Assembly (NCBI RefSeq): GCF_030817415.1
Contig: NZ_JAUSZI010000002.1
Location: 186,001 to 250,000 of the forward strand
Direction of reading: 5' to 3'
Origin: Streptomyces umbrinus
Lineage (GTDB): Bacteria; Actinomycetota; Actinomycetes; Streptomycetales; Streptomycetaceae
DNA: 64,000 nucleotides
In this document: positions 25,941-34,096 of the stretch, one piece after another
Position numbering within the stretch: position 1 is the first letter of the stretch
Layout: each line of letters starts with the position of its first letter
The notes under the pieces: generated by a model
Database searches by the model: none
The model's input: the letters and a program-made list of their open reading frames with translations, nothing else
Told to the model about the DNA's origin: nothing
Made by a program: the position numbers and the translations under genes

Positions 25941-27064
25941 GATGCTCGTTCCACGGGGAGTTCGGCCTGGACGGTGAAACCGTGCTCGGTGCGCGGCTGC
26001 GCGCGCAGCCGGCCCCCGAGGGCTGTGACGCGTTCGCGCATGCCGAGCAGCCCGAGGCCGGGAGCCGGGGCGTCATCAGGGACCGCCTTGCCGTCGTCGT
26101 CCACCTGGACCGCAAGGGCGTCGGGCCGGTATTCGATCCGGACCGCCGCGGTGGTGGCGCAGGCGTGCCGGGCGGCGTTGGTCAGCGCCTCCTGGACAAT
26201 GCGGTAGGCAGTGCGGCCCACCGCGGCCGACACGTCGTGCCGTTGCCCTGCGATGGTCAGGGTTGCGTCCAGGCCCATCGAACGGGCGCTCTCCACCAGC
26301 TCCGGTAGGTGCTCGAGACTCCGCGGCGGGGCCGTGTCGTCGTCGCGCAGGGCCTCCAGAGTCGCGCGTAGCTCCCGGGTCGCCTCCCGTCCGGCCGTCC
26401 GGATCGCCAGCAGCGTCTCGGGCACCTGCTCGCCGCGCCTGCGGGCTACGTGGACGGCGACCTCGGACTGCACCTTGATGATCGAAATCTGGTGGGTGAG
26501 GGAATCGTGCAGCTCCCGCGCGATGTGCAGCCGCTCCTCGCCGGCTCGGCGCCGAGCGGTCTCCTCCCGAGTGCGCTCGGCTTCGTCCGCCCGCCGCTCG
26601 GCCTGCCGCAGCGCCTCCCCGGCGGCAAAGGCGGCGATCAGCCAGGCGATTTCCAGTACGTTCCTGGCTTGCGCGAACGCCTCGGGCGCCGACCCGTCGC
26701 GGAAGACCAGCGCCGTGAGGGGCAGGACGACGAGCAGGGACACGGATGCCGCAACCGTCAGGGCACGGTGCCCGGCCCGCACGGCGCCGTACACAGCAAC
26801 CAGGTACGAGACAGCGAGCACTTCAAAACCGGCCGCCTCGTACCCCACCGCGCAGAGGCCGGTGACAGTCAGCACGGCAATCGGAGCCTTACGACGCGCG
26901 ATCAGCGCCAGACCGCCCGCCGCCAGCAGCACGGCGCCGAGCAGCTCGCGTTCCCCGGCCGGGTGCTGCCCGGACAACCCGGTTCCCAGCAGCAGTGCCG
27001 CCACACTGACGGCAATCGCCCAGTCCATGGCACCGGCCGGGACACGAAAAGGCCCTGTGTCCAT
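25937..27064 (-). CDS. Sensor histidine kinase (HisKA_3, NarL-partner type)
   Basis: 375 residues. The N-terminal half has about five to six hydrophobic helices and almost no extracytoplasmic domain (intramembrane-sensing type). Then come a coiled coil rich in Arg/Glu, the dimerisation and phospho-acceptor box with H186 in LHIARELHDSLTHQ, and a HATPase domain ending VQVDDDGKAVPDD and GLLGMRERVTALGG. Its stop overlaps the start of the response regulator gene. The signal is unknown; the layout resembles cell-envelope stress sensors of actinobacteria. Confidence 0.92.
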   Translation of the reverse strand: MDTGPFRVPAGAMDWAIAVSVAALLLGTGLSGQHPAGERELLGAVLLAAGGLALIARRKAPIAVLTVTGLCAVGYEAAGFEVLAVSYLVAVYGAVRAGHRALTVAASVSLLVVLPLTALVFRDGSAPEAFAQARNVLEIAWLIAAFAAGEALRQAERRADEAERTREETARRRAGEERLHIARELHDSLTHQISIIKVQSEVAVHVARRRGEQVPETLLAIRTAGREATRELRATLEALRDDDTAPPRSLEHLPELVESARSMGLDATLTIAGQRHDVSAAVGRTAYRIVQEALTNAARHACATTAAVRIEYRPDALAVQVDDDGKAVPDDAPAPGLGLLGMRERVTALGGRLRAQPRTEHGFTVQAELPVERAS

Positions 27065-27123
27065 GCGCGCACCCTAGCCGGACGCCGGTGCGGGCGAGTC
27101 CCGCCCGCGGACGAGTGGCCGGC

Positions 27124-27179
27124 TACCGCACCTGCGGTACTTGCCCGCCGCCTGCCACATGCGTGGCAGTCGACTGCCA
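27124..27179. promoter_or_regulatory. Cluster of three palindromes, candidate operators
   Basis: Three inverted repeats in 56 bp: TACCGCA-CC-TGCGGTA (27124-27139), CTGCCAC-AT-GC-GTGGCAG (27152-27169, overlapping) and the perfect 16-mer TGGCAGTCGACTGCCA (27164-27179). They lie between the divergent kinase and DUF6223-like genes and are good candidates for response-regulator binding. Confidence 0.5.
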
Positions 27180-27296
27180 TGTCGACGGCAGTCCGAAGAG
27201 ACGACACTCGCGGGACGACCAGCAGGGTGGTCGACAGGCACGCTCAAGGCGCAACGGGAACCGCGGAATTCGCCACGCACGAAGGAGGAGAGTGGC

Positions 27297-27695
27297 ATGA
27301 GTGCATCAGATGTCCTCACGGTGGCCGCCGAGGGCGGAGTCATCGGCGACGGGCGGACGGGGGCCCACCTGGCCCTCGGAGTGGGGCTGATCGGCGTGGC
27401 CATTGGCTGGCTGGCCCTGGCCCGCATGGCCGGCCGTATCAGCACCGGCAATGCGCGCACCGGCGCCATGGCGGCCATGGCGGTGGGCCTGGTCGGCACG
27501 GCCCTCGCGGCGCTGCATCTGGCCACCTCCAGCGGTGGCCCCGGCACGGGCAACGGGATGGTGGGAGCCATCGGGGCCATCCCATTGGGGCTGATCGCCA
27601 TGACCCTCGGCCGGCGTGCTCTCGCCCTCTCCCGGCGCACCGAGCGGAGCGCCGACCGCGTCGGGCACGAGCGGGAGTTCGGGTCCACCTCATAA
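27297..27695 (+). CDS. DUF6223-like small membrane protein
   Basis: 132 residues with three hydrophobic helices separated by short glycine-rich repeats (TGAHLALGVGLIGVAIG, ARTGAMAAMAVGLVGTALA, GMVGAIGAIPLGLIAMTLG), a pattern I associate with the DUF6223 family of actinobacterial membrane proteins. The ATG at 27297 has a strong GAAGGAGGAG. It is divergent from the histidine kinase and is a probable target of that two-component system. The function is unknown; the internal repeat suggests a small membrane bundle. Confidence 0.75.
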   Translation: MSASDVLTVAAEGGVIGDGRTGAHLALGVGLIGVAIGWLALARMAGRISTGNARTGAMAAMAVGLVGTALAALHLATSSGGPGTGNGMVGAIGAIPLGLIAMTLGRRALALSRRTERSADRVGHEREFGSTS

Positions 27696-27773
27696 GTACC
27701 GTCCGGACCTACGTCGAGGGTCCGCCCGGACATGTGAGTTCGGGGCACCATCCCGCTCGTGCGGGTGAGCGGC

Positions 27774-29045
27774 TCAGGACGTCCGGCGGGCGCTGATGGC
27801 CCGGCGTATTCCGTAGGCGGCGATGCCGGCGGCCACCACTATGGTCCCCGATGCGACGGAGCCTGCGGGCAGGGTGAGGGCCAGCACCAGGCAGCCGGTC
27901 AGGCCGACCGCGGGGACGATACGGGGCGGACGGTTCTCGTCCGGCGTGAGCGTCCAGGCAGAGGCGTTGGCGACTGCGTAGTAGACGAGCACGCCGAAGG
28001 AGGAGAAGCCGATCGCGCCGCGTACGTCGGTGGTGGCAGCGAGCACTACGACGACGGCGCCCACCAGCAGTTCGGCGCGGTGTGGCACCTGGAAGCGCGG
28101 GTGCACGGCGGCCAGGACGTGGGGCAGGTGCCGGTCGCGGGCCATCGCCAGGGTGGTGCGGGAGGCGCCCAGGATCAGGGCGAGCAGGGAGCCGAGCGCG
28201 GCGACGGCCGCCCCGACCCGCACGACGGGCGACAGCCAGTCCGCCCCCGCGGCCCGCACGGCATCCGACAGCGGCGCGGCCGCCTCGCCCAGCCCCCGGG
28301 GGCCGAGCACCATCAGGACGGCGACGGCCACCGCCGAGTACACGACCAGCGTGAGGCCGAGGGCGAGCGGGATGGCGCGGGGGATGGTGCGCGCGGGATC
28401 GCGGACTTCCTCACCGAGGGTGGCGATGCGGGCGTACCCGGCGAAGGCGAAGAACAGCAGGCCCGCCGCCTGCAGCACGCCGGTGACGGTGGCATCGGAG
28501 CCGACACCCAGCCGGCCCGCGTCCGCGGTCGCCGACGTGAGGCCGGCGACCACGACCGCCGCGAGCACTGCCAGCACGATGGCGACGACAACCCGGGTCA
28601 GCCACGCGGACTTCTGAATCCCGACGTAGTTCACGGCGGTCAGCGCCACCACCGCGGCGACCGCCACCGCGTGGGCGTGACCAGGCCACACGTACGAGCC
28701 GACGGTCAACGCCATCGCCGCACAAGAGGCGGTCTTGCCGATGATGAAGGCCCAGCCGGCCAGGTAGCCCCAGAAGTCGCCGAGGCGTTCGCGAGCGTAG
28801 ACGTAAGTGCCGCCGGAGGCCGGGTAGCGGGTGGCCAGCCGGGCGGAGGAGGAGGCATTGCAGTACGCGACCACCGCGGCCACCGCCAGAGCGACCAGCA
28901 GCCCGGAGCCGGCCGCGCGGGCCGCCGGGGCGAGCGCTGCGAAAATGCCCGCGCCGATCATCGAACCCAGTCCGATCAGGACGGCGTCGCCGACGCCGAG
29001 CCGGCGCTGGAGCTGAGGCGACACGCTCTCGCTGGGCTGACTCAT
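27774..29045 (-). CDS. APC-family amino acid permease
   Basis: 423 residues, about 12 membrane helices. The first-helix motif GVGDAVLIGLGSMIGAGIFA is characteristic of APC permeases, followed by SARLATRYPASGGTYVYARE and FFAFAGYARIATLGEEVRDP, both family landmarks. I chose the ATG at 29045, with GGAGG upstream; the frame is open to 29090. The gene is divergent from the ArsR-ArsC fusion, and the ArsR-type operator 48 bp upstream of its start lies between them, so co-regulation is likely. The substrate is unknown (amino acid or amine). Confidence 0.88.
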   Translation of the reverse strand: MSQPSESVSPQLQRRLGVGDAVLIGLGSMIGAGIFAALAPAARAAGSGLLVALAVAAVVAYCNASSSARLATRYPASGGTYVYARERLGDFWGYLAGWAFIIGKTASCAAMALTVGSYVWPGHAHAVAVAAVVALTAVNYVGIQKSAWLTRVVVAIVLAVLAAVVVAGLTSATADAGRLGVGSDATVTGVLQAAGLLFFAFAGYARIATLGEEVRDPARTIPRAIPLALGLTLVVYSAVAVAVLMVLGPRGLGEAAAPLSDAVRAAGADWLSPVVRVGAAVAALGSLLALILGASRTTLAMARDRHLPHVLAAVHPRFQVPHRAELLVGAVVVVLAATTDVRGAIGFSSFGVLVYYAVANASAWTLTPDENRPPRIVPAVGLTGCLVLALTLPAGSVASGTIVVAAGIAAYGIRRAISARRTS

Positions 29046-29092
29046 GACGTGCCTCCGTCTTCCGGCATTGATCGTCGGGGCTCCCGGCAAGG

Positions 29093-29114
29093 TACATCAA
29101 TTCAGTTTGATGTA
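29093..29114. promoter_or_regulatory. ArsR-type operator
   Basis: TACATCAA (29093-29100) and TTGATGTA (29107-29114) form a perfect inverted repeat with a 6-base spacer. This contains ATCAA-N6-TTGAT, the classical ArsR/SmtB operator core. It ends 10 bp before the start of the ArsR-ArsC fusion and lies within the AT-rich divergent promoter. Confidence 0.75.
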
Positions 29115-29124
29115 TTTTGGATTC

Positions 29125-29907
29125 ATGAGGCCCTCGGATCCTGCCGCCCCGGCGTTCGTCCGGCTGGCCGCCCACCCGCTGCGGTGGAAGCTGCTGACCG
29201 AACTCGCCGCGAGTGACTACCGGGTTCGTGAACTGGTGGAGCGGGTGAGCCAGCCGCAGAACCTGGTCTCCTACCATCTGCGGCTGCTGCGCGGCGGCGG
29301 GCTGGTCACCGCCCGCCGCAGCAACTTCGACGCCCGCGACAGCTACTACCACCTGGACCTGCAGCAGTGCGCCCACGCGCTCACCAACGCCGGGACCGCT
29401 CTGCACCCAGCGCTGGGTTTCGCCCCCACCCCGCCGCTGCCGTCCTCGGCGCGGCTGGAGAGGCGGCCCACCGTCCTGTTCACATGCACCGGCAACAGCG
29501 CTCGCTCCCCGATCGCAGAGGCATTGCTGCGCCACCGCACCGACGGTCACGTCGAGGTGACCAGCGCCGGCAGCCACCCCAAACCCTGCCTCCATTCCGA
29601 CGCCGTGCAGGTCCTGCGTGAACAGCACGGCATCGACATCTCCGGGCAGCGTCCACGACACCTGGACACCCTGGTCGGCCACCGGTTCGACTACGTGATC
29701 AGCCTGTGCGACAAGGTCCGCGAGGTCTGCCCCGACTTCGGCGACCGGCCACGGCTGGTGCACTGGAGCATCCCCGACCCGGCTGCAGCAACCGCCCCCG
29801 GCCCGGTCGGCCACCCCGCATTCGTCCGCACGGCAGCAGACATCGACACCCGCATCCGCTACCTGCTGCCGCTGCTCACCCTCACGCCACAGGAGGTTCA
29901 GCCGTGA
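29125..29907 (+). CDS. ArsR-ArsC fusion: winged-helix repressor joined to arsenate reductase / low-MW phosphatase domain
   Basis: 260 residues. An ArsR-type winged helix (about 10-85; LVERVSQPQNLVSYHLRLLR) is followed by a linker and a low-molecular-weight phosphatase-type domain (about 114-255). The P-loop is C121-TGNSA-R127; C195 and C202 lie in SLCDKVREVCPDF with the C-x6-C spacing of thioredoxin-coupled ArsC; D218 in IPDPA is the acid loop. The winged helix has none of the usual As-binding cysteines (no CxC). The ATG at 29125 follows the operator directly. It overlaps the VOC gene by 4 bp. I infer a self-regulating arsenate (or phosphate-ester) enzyme; direct As sensing through the reductase cysteines is speculation. 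Confidence 0.85.
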   Translation: MRPSDPAAPAFVRLAAHPLRWKLLTELAASDYRVRELVERVSQPQNLVSYHLRLLRGGGLVTARRSNFDARDSYYHLDLQQCAHALTNAGTALHPALGFAPTPPLPSSARLERRPTVLFTCTGNSARSPIAEALLRHRTDGHVEVTSAGSHPKPCLHSDAVQVLREQHGIDISGQRPRHLDTLVGHRFDYVISLCDKVREVCPDFGDRPRLVHWSIPDPAAATAPGPVGHPAFVRTAADIDTRIRYLLPLLTLTPQEVQP

Positions 29908-30281
29908 CCACGCCCGACCAGTTCGCCAACGTCCGCTACCTCGTCGACGACGTCCAGGCGGCCATCGACTTCTACACCACCCACCTGGGCTTCACCCTCC
30001 ACAGCCACCCCGCCCCCGCCTTCGCCGACGTGACCCGCGGGCCGCTGCGGCTGCTGCTGTCCGGCCCGGCCAGCTCCGGCGCCCGCGCCACCCCCAGCGA
30101 CCTCGGCGCCGGGGGCAACCGCATCCACCTGACCGTCGACGACCTCAACGCCGAGATCGACCGGCTGCGTGGCGCCGGACTGACCTTCCTCAGCGATGTG
30201 GTCTCGGGCCCCGGTGGGCGTCAGATCCTGCTCACCGACCCCGCCGGCAACCTCATCGAACTATTCGAACCCGCCCGCTAG
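29904..30281 (+). CDS. VOC-family (glyoxalase/dioxygenase-like) protein
   Basis: 125 residues, two beta-alpha-beta-beta-beta units: NVRYLVDDVQAAIDFYTTHLGF and NRIHLTVDDLNAEIDRLRGA ending DPAGNLIELFEPAR. The GTG at 29904 overlaps the stop of the fusion gene and has AGGAGG upstream, so it is translationally coupled. VOC proteins in ars operons can be C-As lyases (ArsI), but the vicinal cysteine pair of ArsI is absent here; a role in antibiotic, methylglyoxal or metalloid detoxification remains open. Confidence 0.85.
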   Translation: MTTPDQFANVRYLVDDVQAAIDFYTTHLGFTLHSHPAPAFADVTRGPLRLLLSGPASSGARATPSDLGAGGNRIHLTVDDLNAEIDRLRGAGLTFLSDVVSGPGGRQILLTDPAGNLIELFEPAR

Positions 30282-30404
30282 GCGAAGCGCAGTCACACCC
30301 GCCGCAAGCGAGATACAGCAGCACCGGAGCTGCCGATCATGTGCGGCAGGCGCACCCGGGCCGCAACCGCACGCGTCGCTCACCTTGACCGCGGCCGGAA
30401 CCGT

Positions 30405-30660
30405 CGCGGCGAAGGGGCGCAGCAACCTTGCCCTGCCAGGCGTCGCGGCCTCCTTTGACGGCGAGGGCGGCAATCGGGTTGGCCCAGGACCAGCCGAGGG
30501 GTGGCGTTGAGGACCAGACCGACCAGGAGGACGGCGGTGAGACAGGCAGGTGCACAGCAGGTCTGCTTGGAGTCGGCGACCGCGCCGGCGGAGCCGAGTT
30601 CACGGCCGGCCTTGCGCTGGGCGGCGGACAGGCACAGCACCGGCCGCCGCCCCCTGGAGA
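30405..30660 (-). pseudogene. Cation diffusion facilitator-type transporter, C-terminal remnant
   Basis: Minus-strand frames join to AQRKAGRELGSAGAVADSKQ, then LTAVLLVGLVLNAT, then LGWSWANPIAALAVKGGRDAW. Helix V to VI of CDF-like cation transporters reads like this (ADSKQT and WADPIAAL motifs). Frameshifts and lack of the N-terminus make it a remnant. Confidence 0.6.
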
Positions 30661-30890
30661 GTTCGCACCTCACACGTTCACTGGTTTCGCGGTGGTGGTC
30701 GGCACAGTCGGGGGCATCGACGGCATCGGCTGCGGTTCGCTGTTCGGCCCGATTCTCGTCGGTCGACGTCTGCCCGTCGCGCGCGTCGCTCCGGCTGCGC
30801 TCGCCGCTACCTTCGCCACCTCCCTTGTCGGCGCCGCCGCCTACGCGCTGCTGTCATTCGTGAGCTCCGGAGAGGTCGCTCCCGACTGGT
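30660..30890 (+). pseudogene. TauE/SafE-family exporter remnant
   Basis: A plus-strand frame reads TGFAVVVGTVGGIDGIGCGS, then LFGPILVGRRLPVARVAPAA and LAATFATSLVGAAAYALLSF, which is a central part of a TauE/SafE membrane permease. No start, no N-terminal half, and unrelated sequence follows SSGEVAPDW. Confidence 0.6.
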
Positions 30891-31019
30891 GGCTCAGACG
30901 ATCGACCCAGCGGCTGATACCCCGTCGTGACCGGCGAGGACGGGGCTGAATCGGATGAGACCCTTCCGATCCCGCCTGACCGGCTTCACCGGGGCTTCGC
31001 CTCCACTGATCGTCAGGCG

Positions 31020-31236
31020 ACAGGATCGGCGCCTTGCGTTCTGCTTGAGCTCGGATCTCCACGTGAGATTCGTGAGCAGTGATGCGGAACGCCTCCTCGT
31101 AGGTGGCCAGGGCCGCGCTCAAGGCCCCCGCCTGCGAGACCGCGGCGGCGAAGGCACGGGCGGTCGCCAGGCCCATGCCGGAGCCGGCCCCCGTGACGAG
31201 GGCTACCGGGCCGGTGAAGTCGTGGACCGGGCTCAT
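31020..31236 (-). pseudogene. SDR N-terminal remnant
   Basis: From ATG 31236 the frame reads MSPVHDFTGPVALVTGAGSG followed by MGLATARAFAAA, the first beta-alpha-beta unit of an SDR with TGxxxGxG, then shifts frame and fades. Only about 40 codons are SDR-like. Confidence 0.55.
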
Positions 31237-31269
31237 TGGCGGGCTCCTCCCGGGAATACGAACGGTGAT

Positions 31270-31810
31270 CAGCAGTGCATTGACACCTGTGCGGGTTCGC
31301 CACATCGCGCAGTACCGGCGGCGGTGCGCCGGGGCACGATCCGCGACGTGCTGGACGTACCGCGGAGGTCGAGGGCGATCAAGGGCAGCAGGGTGAGGAC
31401 GGCGATGACGACGCCGACGAGAAGCGGTCCGGTCACGCCGAGGGGGATTCCAGAACCGTCCCCGCGATGGCCGGTCGGCGGTGATGCCGACGTTGAAGGC
31501 AGAGGTGGCCAGCGCAGAGGTGAAGGTGGAGGTGTCGCCCGCGAAGCGCATGGCGAGCGTGGTGACGACCGGGTTGACTGTGAATCCGGCCAGGGCCACG
31601 AGGAAGACGAGGCCAACGGCCGTGACGTGGTTGGCGGACAGCGGGATCAGCAGGAGCAGGACCAGAGTGGTGGCTGTGGCAGCGGTGAGTGTGGTGACCA
31701 TCGGGCGACTGTCACCCAGCTGGCCTCCGATGGCCGTGCCGTCCAGGCCACGGCGCCGAAGGCGATCGGGGCGAGCGGCACGACGCTCTCGGGGATGCCG
31801 ACATCCCCTC
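31270..31810 (-). pseudogene. MFS transporter C-terminal remnant with frameshifts
   Basis: In three frames: GIPESVVPLAPIAFGAVAW, then ATTLVLLLLIPLSANHVTAV and NPVVTTLAMRFAGDTSTFTS ALATSAFNVGI (a DHA1-type helix 11 region), then SPLGVTGPLLVGVVIAVLTL. The order is that of the last half of an arabinose-efflux-like MFS pump. Two frameshifts and no N-terminus. The intact TetR gene upstream may once have controlled it. Confidence 0.6.
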
Positions 31811-31853
31811 TGTCAGCTGACGGAGGGGAGACAGGCCGGCGGGGCCCAGCGGG

Positions 31854-32552
31854 TCAGCTGTTCTGTTCCGGCTTCCGCGCGGTGTCGCCGGCCGGGACGG
31901 CGCGGAGCATGGCCCTGTAGAGGGCGTCATGCTCGGGCGAGGCGGGAAGGGGGGCCCGGGCCGGGGCCTCGAAGGACTGGATCATCAAGGCGACAACACG
32001 CCGCCAAGCGTCGGGGGCGGCGTCGCCACAGGCATTGACGACGCCGAGGTTGGCCATGTGCAGCAGTACCAGATCCGAAGGGTCGAAGTCCTCACGCAGT
32101 CGGCCCGTGGCCTTGGCGCGGCCGATGAGTCGCACCATGCCCTCGTACGCCTCGTTCCGCCGCTTCTCCATGGCCTTGGCGGTGGGGAAGGTCATGGTCA
32201 GGACGTCGGCAAAGCCGTTGTCGGCGGCCTGCATGGCGCAGGCGGCCTCGATGTAGCCAGTGAAACCGTGCCAGGGGTCGGGGTCTTCGAGGGCGGTGTC
32301 GACCGCGTCGGCGTAGGCGTCCATGCGGTCGGAGAAGACGGCTGCGACCAGCGCTTCCTTCGTGGGAAAGTGCCGGAAGACGGTGGCGATCCCGACGCCT
32401 GTCTCGCGGGCCACGGAGGCCATGGAGGCGCCCAGGCCGTCGCGCCCGAACACGGTGCGCGCGGCAGCGAGGATCCGTCCCCGGTTGCGCTCGACGTCAC
32501 TGCGCACAGACTGGGCGGCGGGGGCGTCGGAGTGCTGGTCGCCAGGGCTCAT
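31854..32552 (-). CDS. TetR-family transcriptional regulator
   Basis: 232 residues. The N-terminal helix-turn-helix reads RILAAARTVFGRDGLGASMA then ETGVGIATVFRHFPTKEALV, typical of TetR; the C-terminal ligand domain is all-helical. It is divergent from an SDR gene, with repeated GGAAAG...CCC-ATCC motifs between them that are probably its operators. Downstream on the same strand lies a decayed MFS exporter, so it may originally have governed an efflux pump as well. Confidence 0.9.
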   Translation of the reverse strand: MSPGDQHSDAPAAQSVRSDVERNRGRILAAARTVFGRDGLGASMASVARETGVGIATVFRHFPTKEALVAAVFSDRMDAYADAVDTALEDPDPWHGFTGYIEAACAMQAADNGFADVLTMTFPTAKAMEKRRNEAYEGMVRLIGRAKATGRLREDFDPSDLVLLHMANLGVVNACGDAAPDAWRRVVALMIQSFEAPARAPLPASPEHDALYRAMLRAVPAGDTARKPEQNS

Positions 32553-32570
32553 GGGGACACTCTAACAATC

Positions 32571-32646
32571 GGAAAGCCCTATCCATTTCACGTGCTACGG
32601 TGAACCGGAAAGGCCCATCCGGATCCAAAAACGGATGGGCCTTTCC
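32571..32646. promoter_or_regulatory. Repeated GGAAAG-CCC-ATCC motif and 15-bp inverted repeat
   Basis: GGAAAGCCCTATCC at 32571-32584 resembles GGAAAGGCCCATCCG at 32607-32621, which pairs perfectly with CGGATGGGCCTTTCC at 32632-32646 (10-base loop). These three copies lie between the TetR and SDR genes. They could be TetR operators; the inverted pair could also form a leader hairpin. Confidence 0.55.
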
Positions 32647-32708
32647 ATGTCCTCCGTCTCTTCAGCGCCGCCGGTGTCTCCTCGACGGCGTTCTACGAAA
32701 GGATTGCT

Positions 32709-33410
32709 GTGACCAGCATCGCCATTGTCGGAGCCGGCCCTCAGCTGGGTCTGGCCATCGCCCGCACCTTCGGCTCCCAGGGCTACGACGTCGCCCTGAT
32801 CTCCCGCAACCGCGCCAAGCTCGACGATCTCGTCGGCACCCTCACCGCCGAGGGCATCACCGCCGCCGCATTCCCCGCGGACGTACTCGATCGCGCCACC
32901 CTCAGCCAGGCACTGAAGGACGCCGCCTCGCAGTTCGGCGGGATCGACGTCCTGGAATACTCCCCAGTGGGCACGTTCGGCATCACCACACTGACTGCTC
33001 CGGCCGGAACCGAACCGTCGCATGTGGAATCGGAGATGAACTTCCAGCTGTACGGGGCAATCGCTGCCACCAAGGCAGTACTGCCCGCGATGCGCGAGGC
33101 TGGTGCGGGCACCTTGCTCTACACCACCGGCGCCGGCTCGATCTGGCCCGACCCGCGGGTCGCCAACGTCAACGCCGCCGCGGCGGCGCTGCGCAACTGG
33201 GCGATGAACCTGCACAAGGAGCTGGCCGGCACCGGCATCCAGGCCGCCCACGTCGGCATTGACGCCTCGATCGGCGTCTCCGTCATCCCTGGCGTGGAGG
33301 CGGCCCGGCCCGAGCAGATCTCACCGATGTACTGGGAGCTGCACACCACCAAGCGCGACGAGGACGAACTCGTCTTCAAGCTCAATACCGAGGGCTTTCC
33401 CCGCGGCTGA
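32709..33410 (+). CDS. Atypical short-chain dehydrogenase-like protein
   Basis: 233 residues with an SDR-like Rossmann fold: IAIVGAGPQLGLAIARTFGS, a PADVLD acid and YTTGAGSIWPD at the catalytic-Ser position. The YxxxK dyad is missing: the expected place reads RVANVNAAAAALRNW. It is therefore either a non-catalytic NAD(P)-binding protein or uses a different mechanism. The GTG at 32709 has AAAGGA upstream. Divergent from TetR and probably repressed by it. Confidence 0.8.
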   Translation: MTSIAIVGAGPQLGLAIARTFGSQGYDVALISRNRAKLDDLVGTLTAEGITAAAFPADVLDRATLSQALKDAASQFGGIDVLEYSPVGTFGITTLTAPAGTEPSHVESEMNFQLYGAIAATKAVLPAMREAGAGTLLYTTGAGSIWPDPRVANVNAAAAALRNWAMNLHKELAGTGIQAAHVGIDASIGVSVIPGVEAARPEQISPMYWELHTTKRDEDELVFKLNTEGFPRG

Positions 33411-33437
33411 CACCGCACCCGCCTCCCGTCGAACTCT

Positions 33438-33472
33438 GATCGCGCCGCAGCCCACCACGCCGCGGCGCGATC
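33438..33472 (+). terminator. Stem-loop after the SDR-like gene
   Basis: GATCGCGCCGC (33438-33448) pairs perfectly with GCGGCGCGATC (33462-33472) across a 13-base loop, 28 bp after the SDR stop codon. Confidence 0.65.
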
Positions 33473-33508
33473 CCAGAAGAGGGCTTCCGCTTCGATGAAC
33501 GTACGCCT

Positions 33509-33706
33509 GTGGTCGTGCAGAGCCTGCCGGCCGTCACCGTTGCGGCCTCCAGTGTCCTCAAGACCACCAGGTTCCGTGAGCAGCTCAGCTCACAGTTGCC
33601 ATGGCTGAGCGATACCCCGGCTGCCCTGTACATGACCGTGCTCATCCTCCTGGCCGCCACCGGTATCACGGTCCTGGCCGTGGACTTCCACGCCCGCCGT
33701 CGGTAG
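33509..33706 (+). CDS. Possible small membrane protein (uncertain)
   Basis: A 65-codon frame whose last half is a clean membrane helix (ALYMTVLILLAATGITVLAV) with a basic tail FHARRR. It may be a real small protein or the C-terminal piece of a lost one. No family is recognised, and the start codon and ribosome site are unconvincing. Confidence 0.3.
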   Translation: MVVQSLPAVTVAASSVLKTTRFREQLSSQLPWLSDTPAALYMTVLILLAATGITVLAVDFHARRR

Positions 33707-33744
33707 ATCACGAGGAAATCGCAGGTAGGAGCCGTGTATTCGCC

Positions 33745-34000
33745 CCGCCCAGCGCAAGGGACATGCCTACGGAACTGTGCTCGTCGGCGTCGAGACACGA
33801 CTCCCGGTGGACCTCCTTCCGGACTGGGAAGCGGACCCGTTGGCGGCCTGGCTCGCCGAGTGGCCCGGCACCGAGATTGTCTGTGCGATCGCGCCCCCTT
33901 CTTCGCCGAAGGCGCCACCCTCGGCGCCCCGCAAGCCCTCCAGGTCGCCGCTCGATGGCACCACTGGCACACCCCGGGGCCCTTCCTCGACCGGACCAAC
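33745..34000 (+). mobile_element. ISL3-family transposase remnant
   Basis: In two frames the sequence reads GHAYGTVLVGVETRLPVDLL, PDWEADPLAAWLAEWPGTEI and then DRAPFFAEGATLGAPQALQV AARWH. This is the core of ISL3 transposases (the D...CRDRA...A...Q.ADR.H pattern). One frameshift and missing ends mark it as dead. Confidence 0.65.
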
Positions 34001-34096
34001 CCCCTGGCCGAGGTGCCGGACCGTTATCGGGCGATGGACGACCGGTCGGCGTTGAAGGTGCGCATCATCTTCTGAGTGCGCGGCGGCCTCGTGATG

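Noticed and set aside
29904..30281. Calling the VOC gene an ArsI C-As lyase
   Set aside because: It is in an ars-type operon, but the protein contains no vicinal cysteines, which ArsI needs to bind trivalent organoarsenicals.
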